NCBI GenBank assembly: GCA_020137815.1
Contig: CM035351.1
Location: forward strand, 7,155,815-7,219,814
Length of the DNA stretch: 64,000 bases
Direction: 5' to 3'
DNA from: Hormiphora californensis
Lineage: Eukaryota; Ctenophora; Tentaculata; Cydippida; Pleurobrachiidae
Made by a program: the position numbers and the translations under genes. Positions 10,242 to 24,300 of this stretch are shown piece after piece. The notes beneath the pieces are model-generated. The model made no database searches, had not been told where the DNA came from, and was given only the letters and a program-made list of their open reading frames with translations. Each line of letters opens with the position of its first letter. The first letter of the stretch is position 1.

Positions 10242-13200
10242 TTAATGTTTCTCTGATATTCCCTTGAGATAGAAGACCCAATGAACCGCTTGTCCCGCCG
10301 AGTTTTTAGGGTTCGTTATGGTTAGTTTTCCTGTCTGTGCTGGCAAACTTTGACCACTGAAAGGGTGGGTCGATTAGGTAAGGAAAAAGGAGGGATGGAT
10401 TAGTTATTTGCATAAGTTATGCGTAAATTGAAACTACCAAATGAGAGAAATAGGTCGGGGAGACCGGAGAAGTTAAAAAACTTTCTTACCTTGGGCTTCC
10501 GTTATATGTAACCATGATATTGATGGTTTTCTTGGCTCTGATGAGCTCTGATTGTTTCACAGCAAAGAGTGGATTATCCACGGACAGGAGGAATGTAGTT
10601 GGAACTGGGAAGGTGTTCTTGAATTGGACTGGAATACTTTGTCCCGCTCTGATTGTGAAGGGCCCCTGTGGTTTGGGATGGTGACACTGGCCCACCAGAG
10701 GGAAGACATACTCTCCACCGGCACCTGGTTGGAGATTGGAGGATTAGAGGGTTTGATTAACACGGTAAAATAATATCAAACTGCCACGTCATGTTCAGTC
10801 GAATAAAACCTTATTATTAACATTTATAGCAGCTCTGTACACAGCAAAATAATATCAAACTGCCACGTCATGTTCAATCTGATAACACCTTATTATTAAC
10901 ATTATTATAGCAGCTCTGTACCTGACGACACGATGAGAGTTCCCTTGCTGTCCCCCAGGGCAGCAGGTTCATACGTCACATCAATTACCACCTCAGTACC
11001 ACCCACCCCACCGCTAGTAGCAGGCTGGGTGTTCTTCTCCACATGGAATTCAGCGCCCTCCGTCTTACTGGAATAGTCCACTTTAGTCTTGCTGTAGTTC
11101 ACTAGGCGTGCCTGGAGGACTTGGGAGGTACCCAGACCCGTCTTGAAGATGAGGGGTTTTTCTGGGCCGGCTGGTGTGGCAACTAGCTCAACCTGAGAGA
11201 GAGGAGTGTGTTAGAACAGATTGTATAGTGAGTGATTAGAAACATAAAGTACTAAATAACAGATATCAGATCTGAGAGAAAGGAGATAAGTTACCCACCT
11301 CATAGATGTATTGTCCCAAATCAACCGAGCTAAAGACAATCTTAGCGTTGCTATCCCCAGCCTTCAGGGGCATGAACTCAAAGGAAAACAGTCCCTCAGA
11401 AAGGGGTGGGACAGTGAAGGTAGGAAGGAGGGAGATCTCTGTTGTGTTGTTGAGTTGTGTTGTCAGGGTTACTGATGTTGTCAGGGGGTTGTACACTGGG
11501 ATGGTGTGACTGACAGACTGCCGGACAGGTGCAGTTAGTTTGAGGGTGTCAATCACACCGGGGGAGGAGACCTTGTAGGTGACAAAGTAGAACTGGTATT
11601 CTCCGGTTAGGGGATTCTTGAAGGTTATCTGATGGAGAGAATGTATGCTGTTAGTGCTACTATCATAGCATAGGTACTAGGACATTAATGTTATTTCGCT
11701 CCCGGTTCGGAGAGGGCATTTTGAGACAGATCTAACATTGTGAATGCTAGCACTTAGAAGGTATGATTAGCACACTGTATATAATCACTGATAATAGCAC
11801 GTGGGTGTCTATAAATACCTTGGTGTGAACGTTTCCCTCTTTGTAAGCCTCAAAGCTAAGTTTGTACTCCCGATCACTCAGACCAGGAATATCAATATAA
11901 TCGAATCCCTTGATAGTGGTAGCAGGGTCCGGCTTGTCTGGTTTCAGAATCTCTCTGATGATAACAAATCGCTGGGGCGTTCTCAACCAGTTATGCACCT
12001 TCAACAGCTATACGAGGGATTAGAGGGATCAGTTGTTGACTATTAGGGAATGAAAATGAGAAGGGAGAGTATGGGGACTTTGGATACAAATCCGTTTATT
12101 CATTGCGTTCAGTCACTCAGTCAGCAGGAGAAAACTGAACTCCTTGTTACAATGATAAACAACCCAATCTCGAATTAACCTACCTCCACGTGATGTGTCT
12201 TTGCGGGGAGTTCGTATGTCAGGCTTCCCAGAGGTCTGGGGTGATCACTGAATCCCGTCATGTTGTATAGCAGACCAGATCCATCAGGCAAGGGGAAGAA
12301 AATGGAGCCCTGTTGTGAAGAGAGGGTTGTTAGTTTCGAATCAGGAAATGAATTATAGAATGCGGATAGGACTTTATACTGGCCATGTGCGTGTAACTGT
12401 TTTAGGTTGTACAAGACAGTAAGTGATAGAAAGGAAAAGAGGGATCCCAAACGTTCACCCTCGTCTCTCCTAGATGGGGAAATGACATCTCTCCCAACTC
12501 ACGTTATGTTTCTTGTTTTCATTCGTCATGGACAATGGTTGATAGGACACCTCATACTGTTTGTGTTGTCCTGGATCCACCACTAGCAACTCTGCACCGT
12601 GGAAATACTCTCCCTCAATAACAGGAACCAAGGACCACGGGGTACCAGATTTGTTGTGGAGGGTTATCGATCTTGTCTCCTTGCCACGAACAGAACAAAC
12701 AAAGTTGAGCACCTGGATTATATTGGTGTCAGAAAAACAATTGGGTCATAAACACCGTATATTTATGAAATGGGAGAGAGTAAGTAGAAAACAAACCGGT
12801 TTTATTTCTAATATTTCCCTACCTCTTTAGTGGGTGTAGCAGGTATACAAGCTCCTGTAAGGGTCAGGTATAGTTGAGTTCCATCCTCGATCATGCACAC
12901 CAGGTTATCATATCGCACATCTCGGTTGTGTTGTGTAGGGTGGAAGGTTATCACAAAATCAACCGTCATCCCTGTCGCTATATAGCCCTCCACCGGGCAG
13001 ATAGAGAAATCAGGGGCAAAGAGGGATTTGTCCCACTTGAATCGAGATCCGATATCCCCAACATTCTGCATGACCAGTTTCCGGGTGCTCCTCGCGCCCC
13101 GGACCACCCCTCCGAATGGGATGTGGTCGGTGTCGAGTTGAATATCGATAGCTTGGCAGGAGCCTTGTACTGTAAAGAGGGGCATGGAGATCCCACCGAC

Positions 13201-16200
13201 ACACTCCAGCATGACCTGGGGGAGGGGTGTTTAGGGTAAGTATCATGCTGCAGATGAGGATGATGTTTGTCAATCAACTGCTCCACATAGTACTAATAAT
13301 AACAAACAATGAAACTACTAACCTCTTCGTTAAAGTATGGAACACGTGCTGATGGAGAGAACCTCACCATCACATCCAACTTGCCTCCTCTGGGCGCCAT
13401 GGTTATCTCTCTAGCTGGGTTAATACTCAGCACACCGGCGGGAATGGTGGCATTAGGGGCCGCCACCAGGAGGAATGAAACAGCAGCTAGACTGTTGTTA
13501 ACAAGTGATACTGTCCGTGTAGCTGTCTCGCCCACTCGGAGTGCCCCAAATTTAACAACCCTCCTCTTGGGCACATCTACATCCACCTTCAGAGCGGTAC
13601 CCTGGCCCAGGATCTTCAACTCAACCACACAGATACCGTTAATAAGGAAGGGGATTGTCTCCGTGTATTTGCGGATATCCATGGGGAAGAAGGATACCTC
13701 CACCTCAGTTCGCTTTCCAGCGGAGATAACAACCGGTTTGGCATCCACCTTGAGGAATGGGGTGTTTTGGTACATACAGTCCACTGAGATCTCCCTGATG
13801 TCATCATTGGTGATGATCAGCTTGATGCTCTCGTGGGACATGCCCGGCTGGTAGAGGAAGCACGGCCCGAAATCATGTTTCTTGAAGGAGAAGTGGAGAT
13901 CTGGCAGGATGCCCGCCCCAATGAGAGTCATGGGGAACTGGCAGCCATTCTTAATGCGGCATACAGCAGTCACATTCCTCAAAGTCATCTTTTTAGAGGG
14001 ACAGAAGGCAATATCACAACTCAGGCTGGAACCAGGTTTAACCTCCCCAATTTCGGGTGAAATGGAGATCAGATCTGTGAACTTCTCCAACTTTGGTGGA
14101 AGTGTTATCTCCCACTGGAAGAGGCAATCAAACTTGCCCCCGTTGTTCAGAATGATCTTTTGGAGAGACCTCTCATTCAGTTGGACCTCCCCAAAGTTGA
14201 CAATACCGGTGTTTTGGGACCCGGGTAGGATTGAGACCTGGCTGCCTTTGCTGTCCTGTAGGGAACATGATACAACCATCTCGTAACCTTCTGCCTTGAC
14301 ATTCAGTAGGAGGGGTGTTGGTTTCTTGTTCACTTCCACTATCAAGTTGTAATTGTAGGTACCCTCTTCAATAGGCTCAAACATCAGGTCGACTGTGATA
14401 CTGAGAAGGGGGAATTGGGGTTGTTATAATCACGGAACCACGGAAAAAGATTTGTTAGTCAAAAGAAGGATGATAGATCACATTTCTTATTACCTTGAGT
14501 TGGGCGGGATGGTTGCCTGCATGGGCTCTACATGTAACATGGCAGACTGGGTATATGCAGTGAGACACTTCTTGTCAAAGGATATCTTGAATGGTACCGA
14601 CTCCTTATTGTAGATCTTCACTTGTTCAATAGCACGCCTCTTCAATAGCAGACCCTTGAAGTTGACCTGACTAGAACCAAGGAAGACAGATGGCTCAGAT
14701 GTGATTCCAACCACTAGAAGGGGTACGCTCAGTGCCAGACTAGGGATGGTGAACCTCCAGAAGGATTCAACCAGTTGAAGGGAGGTTGGGGTGAAGTCAA
14801 ATGAGATGGTTGCTTTCTTTCCCGGGTATACAACTCCTGTGAGTGTTTTACACGCCACCTCAGTTCCTGTAGAATAACAGTGTTAGCTAGTGTGACACTG
14901 GCAGGGTGAAAATCATAATTTCAATACTCTAGCTGTTACTAATCACTATCTAATCATCATCCAAAATAATCACCTGTTTTCTCGCAATCCTCATTGATCA
15001 TGGTGAACTTCCAGACTTCCTGAGTAGGGTTGAGAACATTGAATGACCTCCTCTCAGTAACCCCAACACCGCACGCCAGGAACTCAATAACCCTTGTAGC
15101 AGGATCAAGAGATACACCAGCTGGCTGCCCTTTAGGTCCCTTTAGTTCAGGCTTCCTCCTGTTACCCCTGATGTAGTCAGACTCCTCCAACTCAAAGTGA
15201 CAGTACGGCATCAGGCCTGTTCCCTTGACCTGTATCTGAGGCTGGAGACGTCCCTCCGCCAAGTTGGCAATACTGCAATCAATAATAGCATCATGTGAAA
15301 CACAATCCAGAGGTGAGAACTTTACTTTGAACTCCTGCTGTTGGCCCACCAAGATATGACCCAGGGCAGGCTCTATCTCAAAGGCTGATTTCTCAAGATC
15401 CTCCATGGTGAGGTCTGGTCGGCGCTGACCGGCAGCCGAATGTGGCCTATCAAATGTTACCTTACCACTCCTATCACTAATTATCCAATGATAATCCAGT
15501 AATACATTACCGTTGTTGTATACGTTAAATGTAAACACACGACTCTGGAACATGAGTGTGTCACGGAATGTAATATCCTCACAATCACAACTGAAACTAG
15601 CGAAATCAGCAGTGGCACTGCATCTCACTGGGATCTCCCTCGCTGACTCATCTACTGTCGTGTTGGCAGGTTCAGGTTCTGTTTCCACCACTTTTACCTT
15701 CTCGACAGGTTGGGCAGGTTCAGCCTTAGCCGCTATTGCAGCAGCACTCTCAACAGGTTTCTTGTCTCCCTTGTTGGAGTCCTTCTTGCCTCCCTTTGAG
15801 GGTGATGTTACTCGTGGTTCATCATCAACCCCTGAGCTAATGGATTTCCTGGGTTTCTTAGGGACCCATCTGATTATCCTCATCCTATCATCCCAATCAG
15901 CAACCTGGGCAAGGGGTTGAGGGAAGGTAATCTTGATCACCTTACATGGGATCAATTGGTTTTGGAAGCTAACTGGCTCTTCTGCATTGAACTCAGCGAT
16001 TATGTCCTTGCTGCATCGAGGGTGGAGGTGTCCTGTGTTAGGTACAAAGGTAACGTTAGGCACTGGGGCCCACGAGAACCGATACGGATCGGTACTGGAG
16101 TGGTTGGTAATTGTAAAGGTCATCTGGTGTAGAGCGCTAATTGCACAATCTCCAAAGTTAAGGTGTATTGCACCAATGTTTGCTGTCAGAGTTTCCAGTA

Positions 16201-18352
16201 TGTTCTCCTCGACGAATGACGTGCCCTGTTTGCTGCTACCCCGTACATTATCGATCGTAATATCATCTTCATATCCCTCTCCCACGACAAATATCGTGCA
16301 ATCTTCAAACCTGTGTAATAATTGGGTCGTTACACATTGGTTTGTTAAAATCACTGCTGCTGGATCACTATGCAATGTTTTGCAAACTGTTCTCACATGC
16401 AAGCCCTCCGTTACCACTGACAACGGCAAACGAAACGCGCGCGCTCCAGCTAACTTTCATCGTAAAACTCTGACCGCGCGCTACGTACCTGTTATCCTGG
16501 ACAATCACTTTGATTTCAGCCTTCAGGTTGGAAATGTGCATGGATCTGCAGACGACATCAAAGGAAACCTTCTCATTGACATCCAAATCCAGCAGAACAG
16601 GTCTTCTAATTGGAGTTAAACCAGGTAGGAAATATCCATAAGCAGTTGCTGGTTTTTCTACCGCACCCTCAACCACCAAAGCAAGTGTTTCATCAGGAGC
16701 ATACAAAGTAAATGATGAATCTGGGGTGTGTATCTCCACCAATATCTTAGCCCTGATATTTCCTGTGTTTTGGATTATCAGAGGTTTGCTCTGGCTCTGT
16801 CCCAGGAGCAGTCTGTTAAACTGGATGACTGGCTGGTTCTTGACGGTTGTCTTGATTGGTTCCAGGATGGTTATGGTTGGTAGTGTTCCCTCTCCCTGGA
16901 TATCAAATACTAGACTCCTATCCTTCATAATACTCTGGTGAAGTCCCTCTGCGTTTATCTGGGTGTGGGGAGAATGGTTAGGAGATGCTTGCCATTTTTT
17001 CATCGGTAAATATTAAAGTAATAATAAATTGCAAGGCATTCTTGTTTGAATTGTAGTTCTGCTAACCTACCCTGCAACCCCCAGGGAACCCCCACCACCC
17101 AAGTGATTTCCCTTACTATACCTCGACTATTGCTGAGTAGTTTTGGAATGCAGAAGGAGCAAAGGTAACAGTACAGTAGACGTGCTGATAGGGTGCTATA
17201 GTAACTCGGCCTGGTGATATATCAAACACATCACTCGTTTGACTGCTCTTGGCAATGGCCTTTGATTGGGGTTGTTTTACCACACATGAAATGTCACACG
17301 GCACCTGATGATTAGGAGATGATTGGTGAAAAATCTGATGAAGGAAACATATCATAATTGATAATTCAGTCATTATGTAAAAGGATCATTGCACTAATTT
17401 ATGATAATTACCATTTTATTGTTGGTAATTTTGAACCGTGCCACAGCTGTCTGCCCGACAATCACATAGTTAAAGAGGAATCTGTTCTCGGCCTCAACAT
17501 AAACCCCGATATCACCAGCTTCTTTACCCTGTGTTAACTCCAATATATCCTGACTGGCCACAATCTTGTGCTCCTCAAAGATCACCGAAGTGTCCTTGGT
17601 CTCGAACCCTGGTACAACTACCTCACCAGATAGCTTGTAGTAGACGGGGGGCTCAGAGGGTAATCGGTCAGAGATATCTATAGCTAGAATCTCCTCGCTC
17701 CTCCCCTCCGTCTCAGCAAGGCACTCTACAGTGATGGTCTGCTGAGATTGGAAGTTGATTGTTCCGCTAGCCGGGTAAAGATAGAACATTCCAAATTGTG
17801 CCCGGACATTTCCACCAACTATCTCCTGACGCCGGGTGGTAGAAGGGACGTTACTCAAGCTGTCTGATCTCTGTCCTCTGCCCTTGTTGGCTAGCATCAA
17901 CTGAGAGGAAGTTCTCCCACTATCTCTGGTACTGCCCCTCTGTTTCCCTCGCTGACCTATCACTCCCTTGTTACTGATCTTCACAATATTGTACCGGAAC
18001 TCAAATTCACCATGGTTCTCGATGTAGAATTGACGTTGCTTCTTGATGTTGATCACCATGGGCCCAAAGTTGACATCTTTTAGGGGGTGAATAGCAAACT
18101 TGCTGAACACAGACCGGGCACTTAGCTTCACAGGAATTTTGGCCACAACGCCACCTTGGTTTCCCAAGGTGCGGCTCAATCACTTGACACTTCAGAATTG
18201 GGAGGTCCTTGATGTTGCACTCCTGTTTACTCTTGAAGATGACATGAACCGTGGAGGGTTTGTCGTTGGGGAACAGTTGCCCAGAGGGAGGGTCCACCTT
18301 AAATAGCTCTATAGCTTCCTTCATTTCTGGATCGGAGGTGTCGAACTCAAAC
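10242..18352 (-). CDS. HYDIN: HYDIN C-terminal segment, exons 25-38
   Basis: Exons (minus strand, start to end): 18352-17412, 17304-17122, 16958-16489, 16310-14974, 14866-14494, 14400-13323, 13215-12823, 12712-12503, 12309-12184, 12007-11819, 11628-11299, 11192-10922, 10724-10490, 10356-10242. They encode residues about 2896-4978. This region is a long run of ASH-type modules with typical strands such as NIGAIHLNFGDC, VNFGEVQLNERS, FGALRVGE and IPFGGVVRG. It includes a lysine-rich low-complexity insert (KGGKKDSNKGDKK) in exon 28. The final 38-codon exon (QTGKLTI ... WVFYLKGI) is too short to appear as a long open frame but matches the conserved HYDIN terminus, and its phase fits. Exon 25 needs one base skipped near 18171. 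Confidence 0.92.
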
Positions 18353-21300
18353 CTGGTAGTGGAGGGGGAATAGTAGTTAGGGGAGGGTACTGTTAGATGT
18401 AATAGTGACTAAATGAGCTGTGGTTGGTATAGAAAAAGAGGTATGGAGTCACTGTGAAGGATAGTGTTATAGCAGAGCAGTAGAACAGCATGAGGAGGAG
18501 GAGGGAGATTAGTCACGCTCCCTCAATTAATTAAACAAGCACGCCGCGACAGAGTCTATCTAACACAAAACACTCTTGTTTGATGCATTAGTTGTTTGAT
18601 GCGTTATAATGGAGCATAACCGGGACGCAACAAACAGCGTGCACCAAATGTCCAGGTAAATTGTGATTGTCTGATAGCTCGCTACATGTCCCTTGCCGGC
18701 ACTCGAAGCATGTCCCGGAGCTGGTGAAGTACGGAGTACCCGGGAGTGTTGTAGGTACCCAGGGTAATCGGAGCCTGCGAAGGTAACGAATGTCGGTGTG
18801 TGTATTTTGTAACCCCATATTATGTTCCAGTGTCGCCCCCTCATTGGATACCAAACAAAGATCAAGTCCACGGCGTGCCCGAGGGTAGTTTAACATTTGT
18901 TTGAGTGCACACCTCCAATTCTGGTTGTAACTGGTCGGGAAGACCTCCATGAAGGTCGTGACGGTGCGGGAAAAATAGGGTAGACCTGCTGCGGCTTCAG
19001 AAAATTGAGAAAAAGATAGCTATCTTTTTTTTCACTTTGAAAATAAGACGTTTTTTATTAAAAGATCCTTGATCAGTGAGATACGGTTGTCCCCCACCTA
19101 TTTTGTGACGTAGAATCGAATGCCGTTGAAGTCAAATCTCTAAAATGTTGGCAAAATGGAGAAAATCACGTTTTTAGGTGTTTTTTGGTGAAAAAAGCGT
19201 TCAAACTGGTAGTAGATAATGGGATAGAGTCCCAAAAATATCATAAATCGATTTTTTGGGTCTTTTTCGCCCTAGGAACAGAGTTTCATGAAAATCTGGT
19301 ACAACGCCTATTCTCCGTTTGCTTTCAAAGAAGGTGAATATTGCTCTAATTTAGCCAATTTTGAAGAAAAGGCGTCCAAAATGATACCAGTTGACAGGAT
19401 AGAGTCCCAAAAACGTGAAAATCATCAATTTTAGGCATTTTATACCCTAGAAACAAATGGACATGGTGGTCGAATGATATTTTTTATCTCGGTAGGCCTC
19501 TGAAGTATGTGGAAATAGCCACAATGTAGAGATTGTGGTAAATTAATGTGAATAAAAGTTTACCAAACCCACTTTAGCACCTGCTAAGTTGAAGAGTGGC
19601 TCTTGCATAATCCAGAAGCCCACTAAAGTGGGTTTGTTAAACGTTTATTCACATTAATTTACCACAATCTCTACATTGTGGCTATTTCCACATACTTCAG
19701 AGGCCTACCGAGATAAAAAATATCATTCGACCACCATGTCCATTTGTTTCTAGGGTATAAAATGCCTAAAATTGATGATTTTCACGTTTTTGGGACTCTA
19801 TCCTGTCAACTGGTATCATTTTGGACGCCTTTTCTTCAAAATTGGCTAAATTAGAGCAATATTCACCTTCTTTGAAAGCAAACGGAGAATAGGCGTTGTA
19901 CCAGATTTTCATGAAACTCTGTTCCTAGGGCGAAAAAGACCCAAAAAATCGATTTATGATATTTTTGGGACTCTATCCCATTATCTACTACCAGTTTGAA
20001 CGCTTTTTTCACCAAAAAACACCTAAAAACGTGATTTTCTCCATTTTGCCAACATTGTAGAGATTTGACTTCAACGGCATTCGATTCTACGTCACAAAAT
20101 AGGTGGGGGACAACCGTATCTCACTGATCAAGGATCTTTTAATAAAAAACGTCTTATTTTCAAAGTGAAAAAAAAGATAGCTATCTTTTTCTCAATTTTC
20201 TGAAGCCGCAGCAGGTCTACCCTATTTTTCCCACACCGTCACGACCTTCAGGGAGGTCTTCCCGACCAGTTACAACCGGAATTGGAGGTGTGCACTCAAA
20301 CAAATGTTAAACTACCCTCGGGCACGCCGTGAGTCAGCGACCCTCCATACCGATGAGAAGACCATCTACACCATTTCATCTGACTACTCTATCCGTGTTT
20401 GGGATTTTGAAGAATGTACCCTAATCAGTTGTAAAATGATCAAATCTCGGCGGGGCAAGCCCCATAACATCACAACTTCCCCCAAGTATATCCTGATTAC
20501 CACTAACGTTGGTCAGCTCCTGCTGTTTGACATCCAGAACCTCCTTGACAACCCCCGACGATGCTATGTTACAGACACACGACAGGGAAAGTGTGCCATC
20601 TCAGCGGACGAAAGATCCATTCTGGTACCGTCTTATGATCGGAAACTGTATCTATACGACATTAGGATGAATAGAACTGTCCAGAAGATGTTTAGTCACG
20701 GGGACAGTGTGACATGTGCTAGTTTCGATAGAAAAGAAGAACGGTATTGTGTCTCTGGATCTCTTGATAAAACTGTCTCTCTTTGGGATCTCAGGTTCGC
20801 AAAGTTACCGCTGCGAACAACTGCAGTGGGGTACCCCGTACTAAACGTTGTCATGTCCCCCAATGGCCTAGTATCTGCCTCGGGGATGTCCAAGGTGGTG
20901 AGTGTTCTAGAGATGGGCCTGGATGCGGCTCTGTGGAGGTGCCCCGCTCACCAGGGGTGGGGTGAGCAACTCAGCTCTACCGCTGGGGATTATATCTACA
21001 GTGCGGCATACCAGGATACATTAGTACAGATAGATACGAGTAGTGGCAGGGTGAGGCTCATGTGTGATCTCAAACTAGCATGTGTGTATGATGTAAAACT
21101 GACTACAGGGACTAACAAACTGAGGGTTATTGGCTCACCAGATCAGGATGAAATCAAGTTAGTTGTCTGTCTGTCTGTGTCTGTCTGTCTGTATGGCTGT
21201 CTCTTTTACTGTCTATTTGTGGGGTTGTCTATGGGATTGGGTATGGGTTGTCTATGGGATTGGGTAGCTGTAGTTTATCCGCCAGTGGCGGATAAACTGG

Positions 21301-24300
21301 TTTAAATCACGACGACGATCCCGAGGCGGAGCCGAGGGAGAGGCGGAGGGGTTTAAACCAATAACGTGCCATTGGTCAGAGTTTATGGGTTATATACCCT
21401 GCTTTAGTTGTTTGTCTCAAGTATTACACACTAACAAGAGAGAAAACACTAATCAAAACACACAAAGAGAACTGAGAAACAGTCAAAAACATCTCTCAAT
21501 TGAGTGTATATTGTTTGGTAACAGTTACTAAGGAGAGAGAGAAAGAAATAACAAGATATGGGGCATGCCAGACATAACACAGAGGAATTGAGATAGTGAA
21601 ACAAAAGGGGAGATAAAGAGAGAGAAATTGACGGAATGTGTTGTTTCTTTCTCTCCAATGCAGTGTGTAACTCTTGCAAACAGTGTTCCCTCTGTATTTC
21701 AGTAAGAACTGATCATTTACACACACTTTGAATGTAACATAGGAGTTAATAATAAACAGCCAGCCAGTGGGAAATAATCTGCCGCTGGACTGGCTGTATA
21801 TTGAGAGCGCGCCAGTGGGACTTCTCGCCGCTGGCGGGTTATTTAAGTTAGCAGGGTATATAAATTTCTAACTGTCATGGTAACACAAACTCTTCTCCAC
21901 TAGATCGTACAGGGCGACAGCGGATGAAAAGTTGTCTGACGTTAACTTGACTACCAAGGATAAGGAGGATTTCATCAAGAGATGGCAGACTCAGATGCAG
22001 TTCGATTATGAACCAGACGGAGAACAACAACAGGAGGAACCAGCTGGAGTAGAGGAGGGAGGGACAGAAAAAGGGGAAGAAAAGAAGGAGGAAACTGAGG
22101 TTGTACCGGGGGTTGAGAATCAAGATGGAGAGGAAGAGGAAAATAAAGAAGAGGAAACTAAGGAAGAGGAAAAAGAAGAAGAAGAAGAAGAGGATGCAGT
22201 ACCAGCTATTGTGGTAACAAAACGAGCACTACGCCGGAGAGATACAACCTACTTCCGGCTAGTACCACTACAACAACGGAAAGTTATCTAGTCTTGTTCT
22301 TACCTGAACCCAATTTCATATCTGCCCCTGTTTTTGAGGGTACACGTCTGTTTGGCCTCCTCGAATACCTTTAGACCACCAAAGTCTAGACCCCCATCGG
22401 CACCTTTGGGGAACATGAGATCCAGTGCTACGTCATAAGCCTCAACTTGGACTTGAATGTTCTCATTCTGTACCAGACCCATAATTTGGTCCACATCAGA
22501 AATCTGTAAAGAATGATGTGTTATAATTACTTTTATTTACACATTAATTGTTTATAAAGGAAGTGTCCTGATCATTTCTTTACCTCAATTCGAATGTTCT
22601 TCTTTACATTCAACACTTTAACAGCCCTGAAGTGTAGTTTGATCTCACACTCTTGCCGCGGCTCTATGATACCATGATCACTTGACAAAGAGAAATCATC
22701 CCCCAAGTTATCCATTCCATTTATCCTCCAGGCAACAGGTAGAAGAGTGCTGTTCCTCACAAACAGTGACCTTGAATCTTTCCTAAATTTAGGGGGAGGA
22801 AAACTTGTTCACTTCTTGAATTTTCTGGATAAAGAGATCTGAGCAAGATTTTTTTTTAAACTTGAATTTTGCAACAACTCCAGCACTACTTGATCTACTA
22901 CTAATACTGTTATTTTAAATAACCCGGGCGCAGAGATATATAATTATTGTCGAACAAGGCAATACTAATCTACAAGTATAACATCTACCTGTGTAGCAGG
23001 ACCCTATCGAACTGCAGGACCTTCTTGTCCAGCTCAACCTCAGGTCTCACTCCAGTACAACTGACAGGGAACACAATAGGCTGGGGATTCTCCCGGATAC
23101 AGCACACCAAGCTGTCTTTGTACTCGTGAGGGGTCTTAGGGTAGGCCCACACACACAGATCTTGTTTCTCTCCAGGTTTCAGTTTCATGTAAGGAGGATC
23201 GAGGAGGTAGGTGGTCGCATTAGCGTCATTCTGGAAGCAGAATGAAACTTCACTCTCGAAGGGTGAGGTGTTGACAATATTGAATTTTTCCATGTTTTCT
23301 GGATACCGACCCTCCTTGTACCTGTGTTGGAGGGGGTTCAATAATTATAAGTGATTTCAAGTTATTTCAAGTGGTATTCATTTATTTTCTACAATCATTG
23401 GATCACCTACCGGTCCCTGTTTTTGCCGCACAACAATGGTCCAAAGTCATACACATTCTCATCCAGAATGAACTTCTTCTGAACAATTTCCTCGTCAGTC
23501 CTCCCCTTCTTTCGGTTGTGGAAGACTAATTTGGGCTCAGTGCCAATCTGGGGGAAGGCACATACTCCTCGTCCACAAAGAGTATACCTTTGCCGGGTAC
23601 CAATTATCTCAAAGTTTAATTGTTCGTCAAACACTCCAAGTTCAGATGAGGTAAACCGGAGACGAAGGATTGTCTCACCATTAGCAGGGATCACCCATCG
23701 ATGGGATGTCAGTCTGGGGAGGGGGGTAGAATTAGAATAGACAGAGATATAAGGGGTAGGGCCCTACCTAGGGGGCGAATCAGGTGAACATTGAGCAGAG
23801 AGGATAAAGTATACGATCTCTTCAAACAAAGATGTCTTATTAGCCGTATGATAACTTACGTTGGGTTTTTAGGTACGCTGGTTGTTGACTCAGCGACTGA
23901 GCATGGTCTCTCCTCCACAGAGATTGGTGAAGGAGCGGATGTTTTTGTTGCCTTGGCACCCTTGACAGGTTTAGGAGATGATCCCCTAGTTCCTCCCTTC
24001 CCCTTTTTAGTGGGCTCTGCCTTCACTTCAACAGAGACAGGTGGGGTTGCTGCCTTCTCCATCTCCTCCTGGTCCTTCTCCTCCTTCTTCTCTACATTGG
24101 CATCGTCCACTGAGGAGGCCACGAAAACAAAGTGGGCAGGTGGCTCATTGATATCCCTCCTCTTCAGCGGCATCTTGATAACTGAGAATGTAGCGGGAGG
24201 AGGGATAGGAGGGCCGTTTGGTCCGAGACCCAACCCGTCCAGGATCTCCTCGACTGTAGGTAGTCCTGCAGCCATGATCTGGTGTGATACATTCTCATCG

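Noticed and set aside
13309-13854. 181-codon plus-strand frame inside HYDIN exon 30
   Set aside because: It is a shadow of the conserved HYDIN coding strand. The same applies to plus-strand frames at 15513-15920, 15933-16619, 23791-24303, 24861-25692 and 31493-31894.
18588-18950. 120-codon minus-strand frame MEVFPTSYNQNW...
   Set aside because: It starts inside the palindrome arm and runs antisense over the putative WD40 5' exons. Nothing in it resembles HYDIN or another family.
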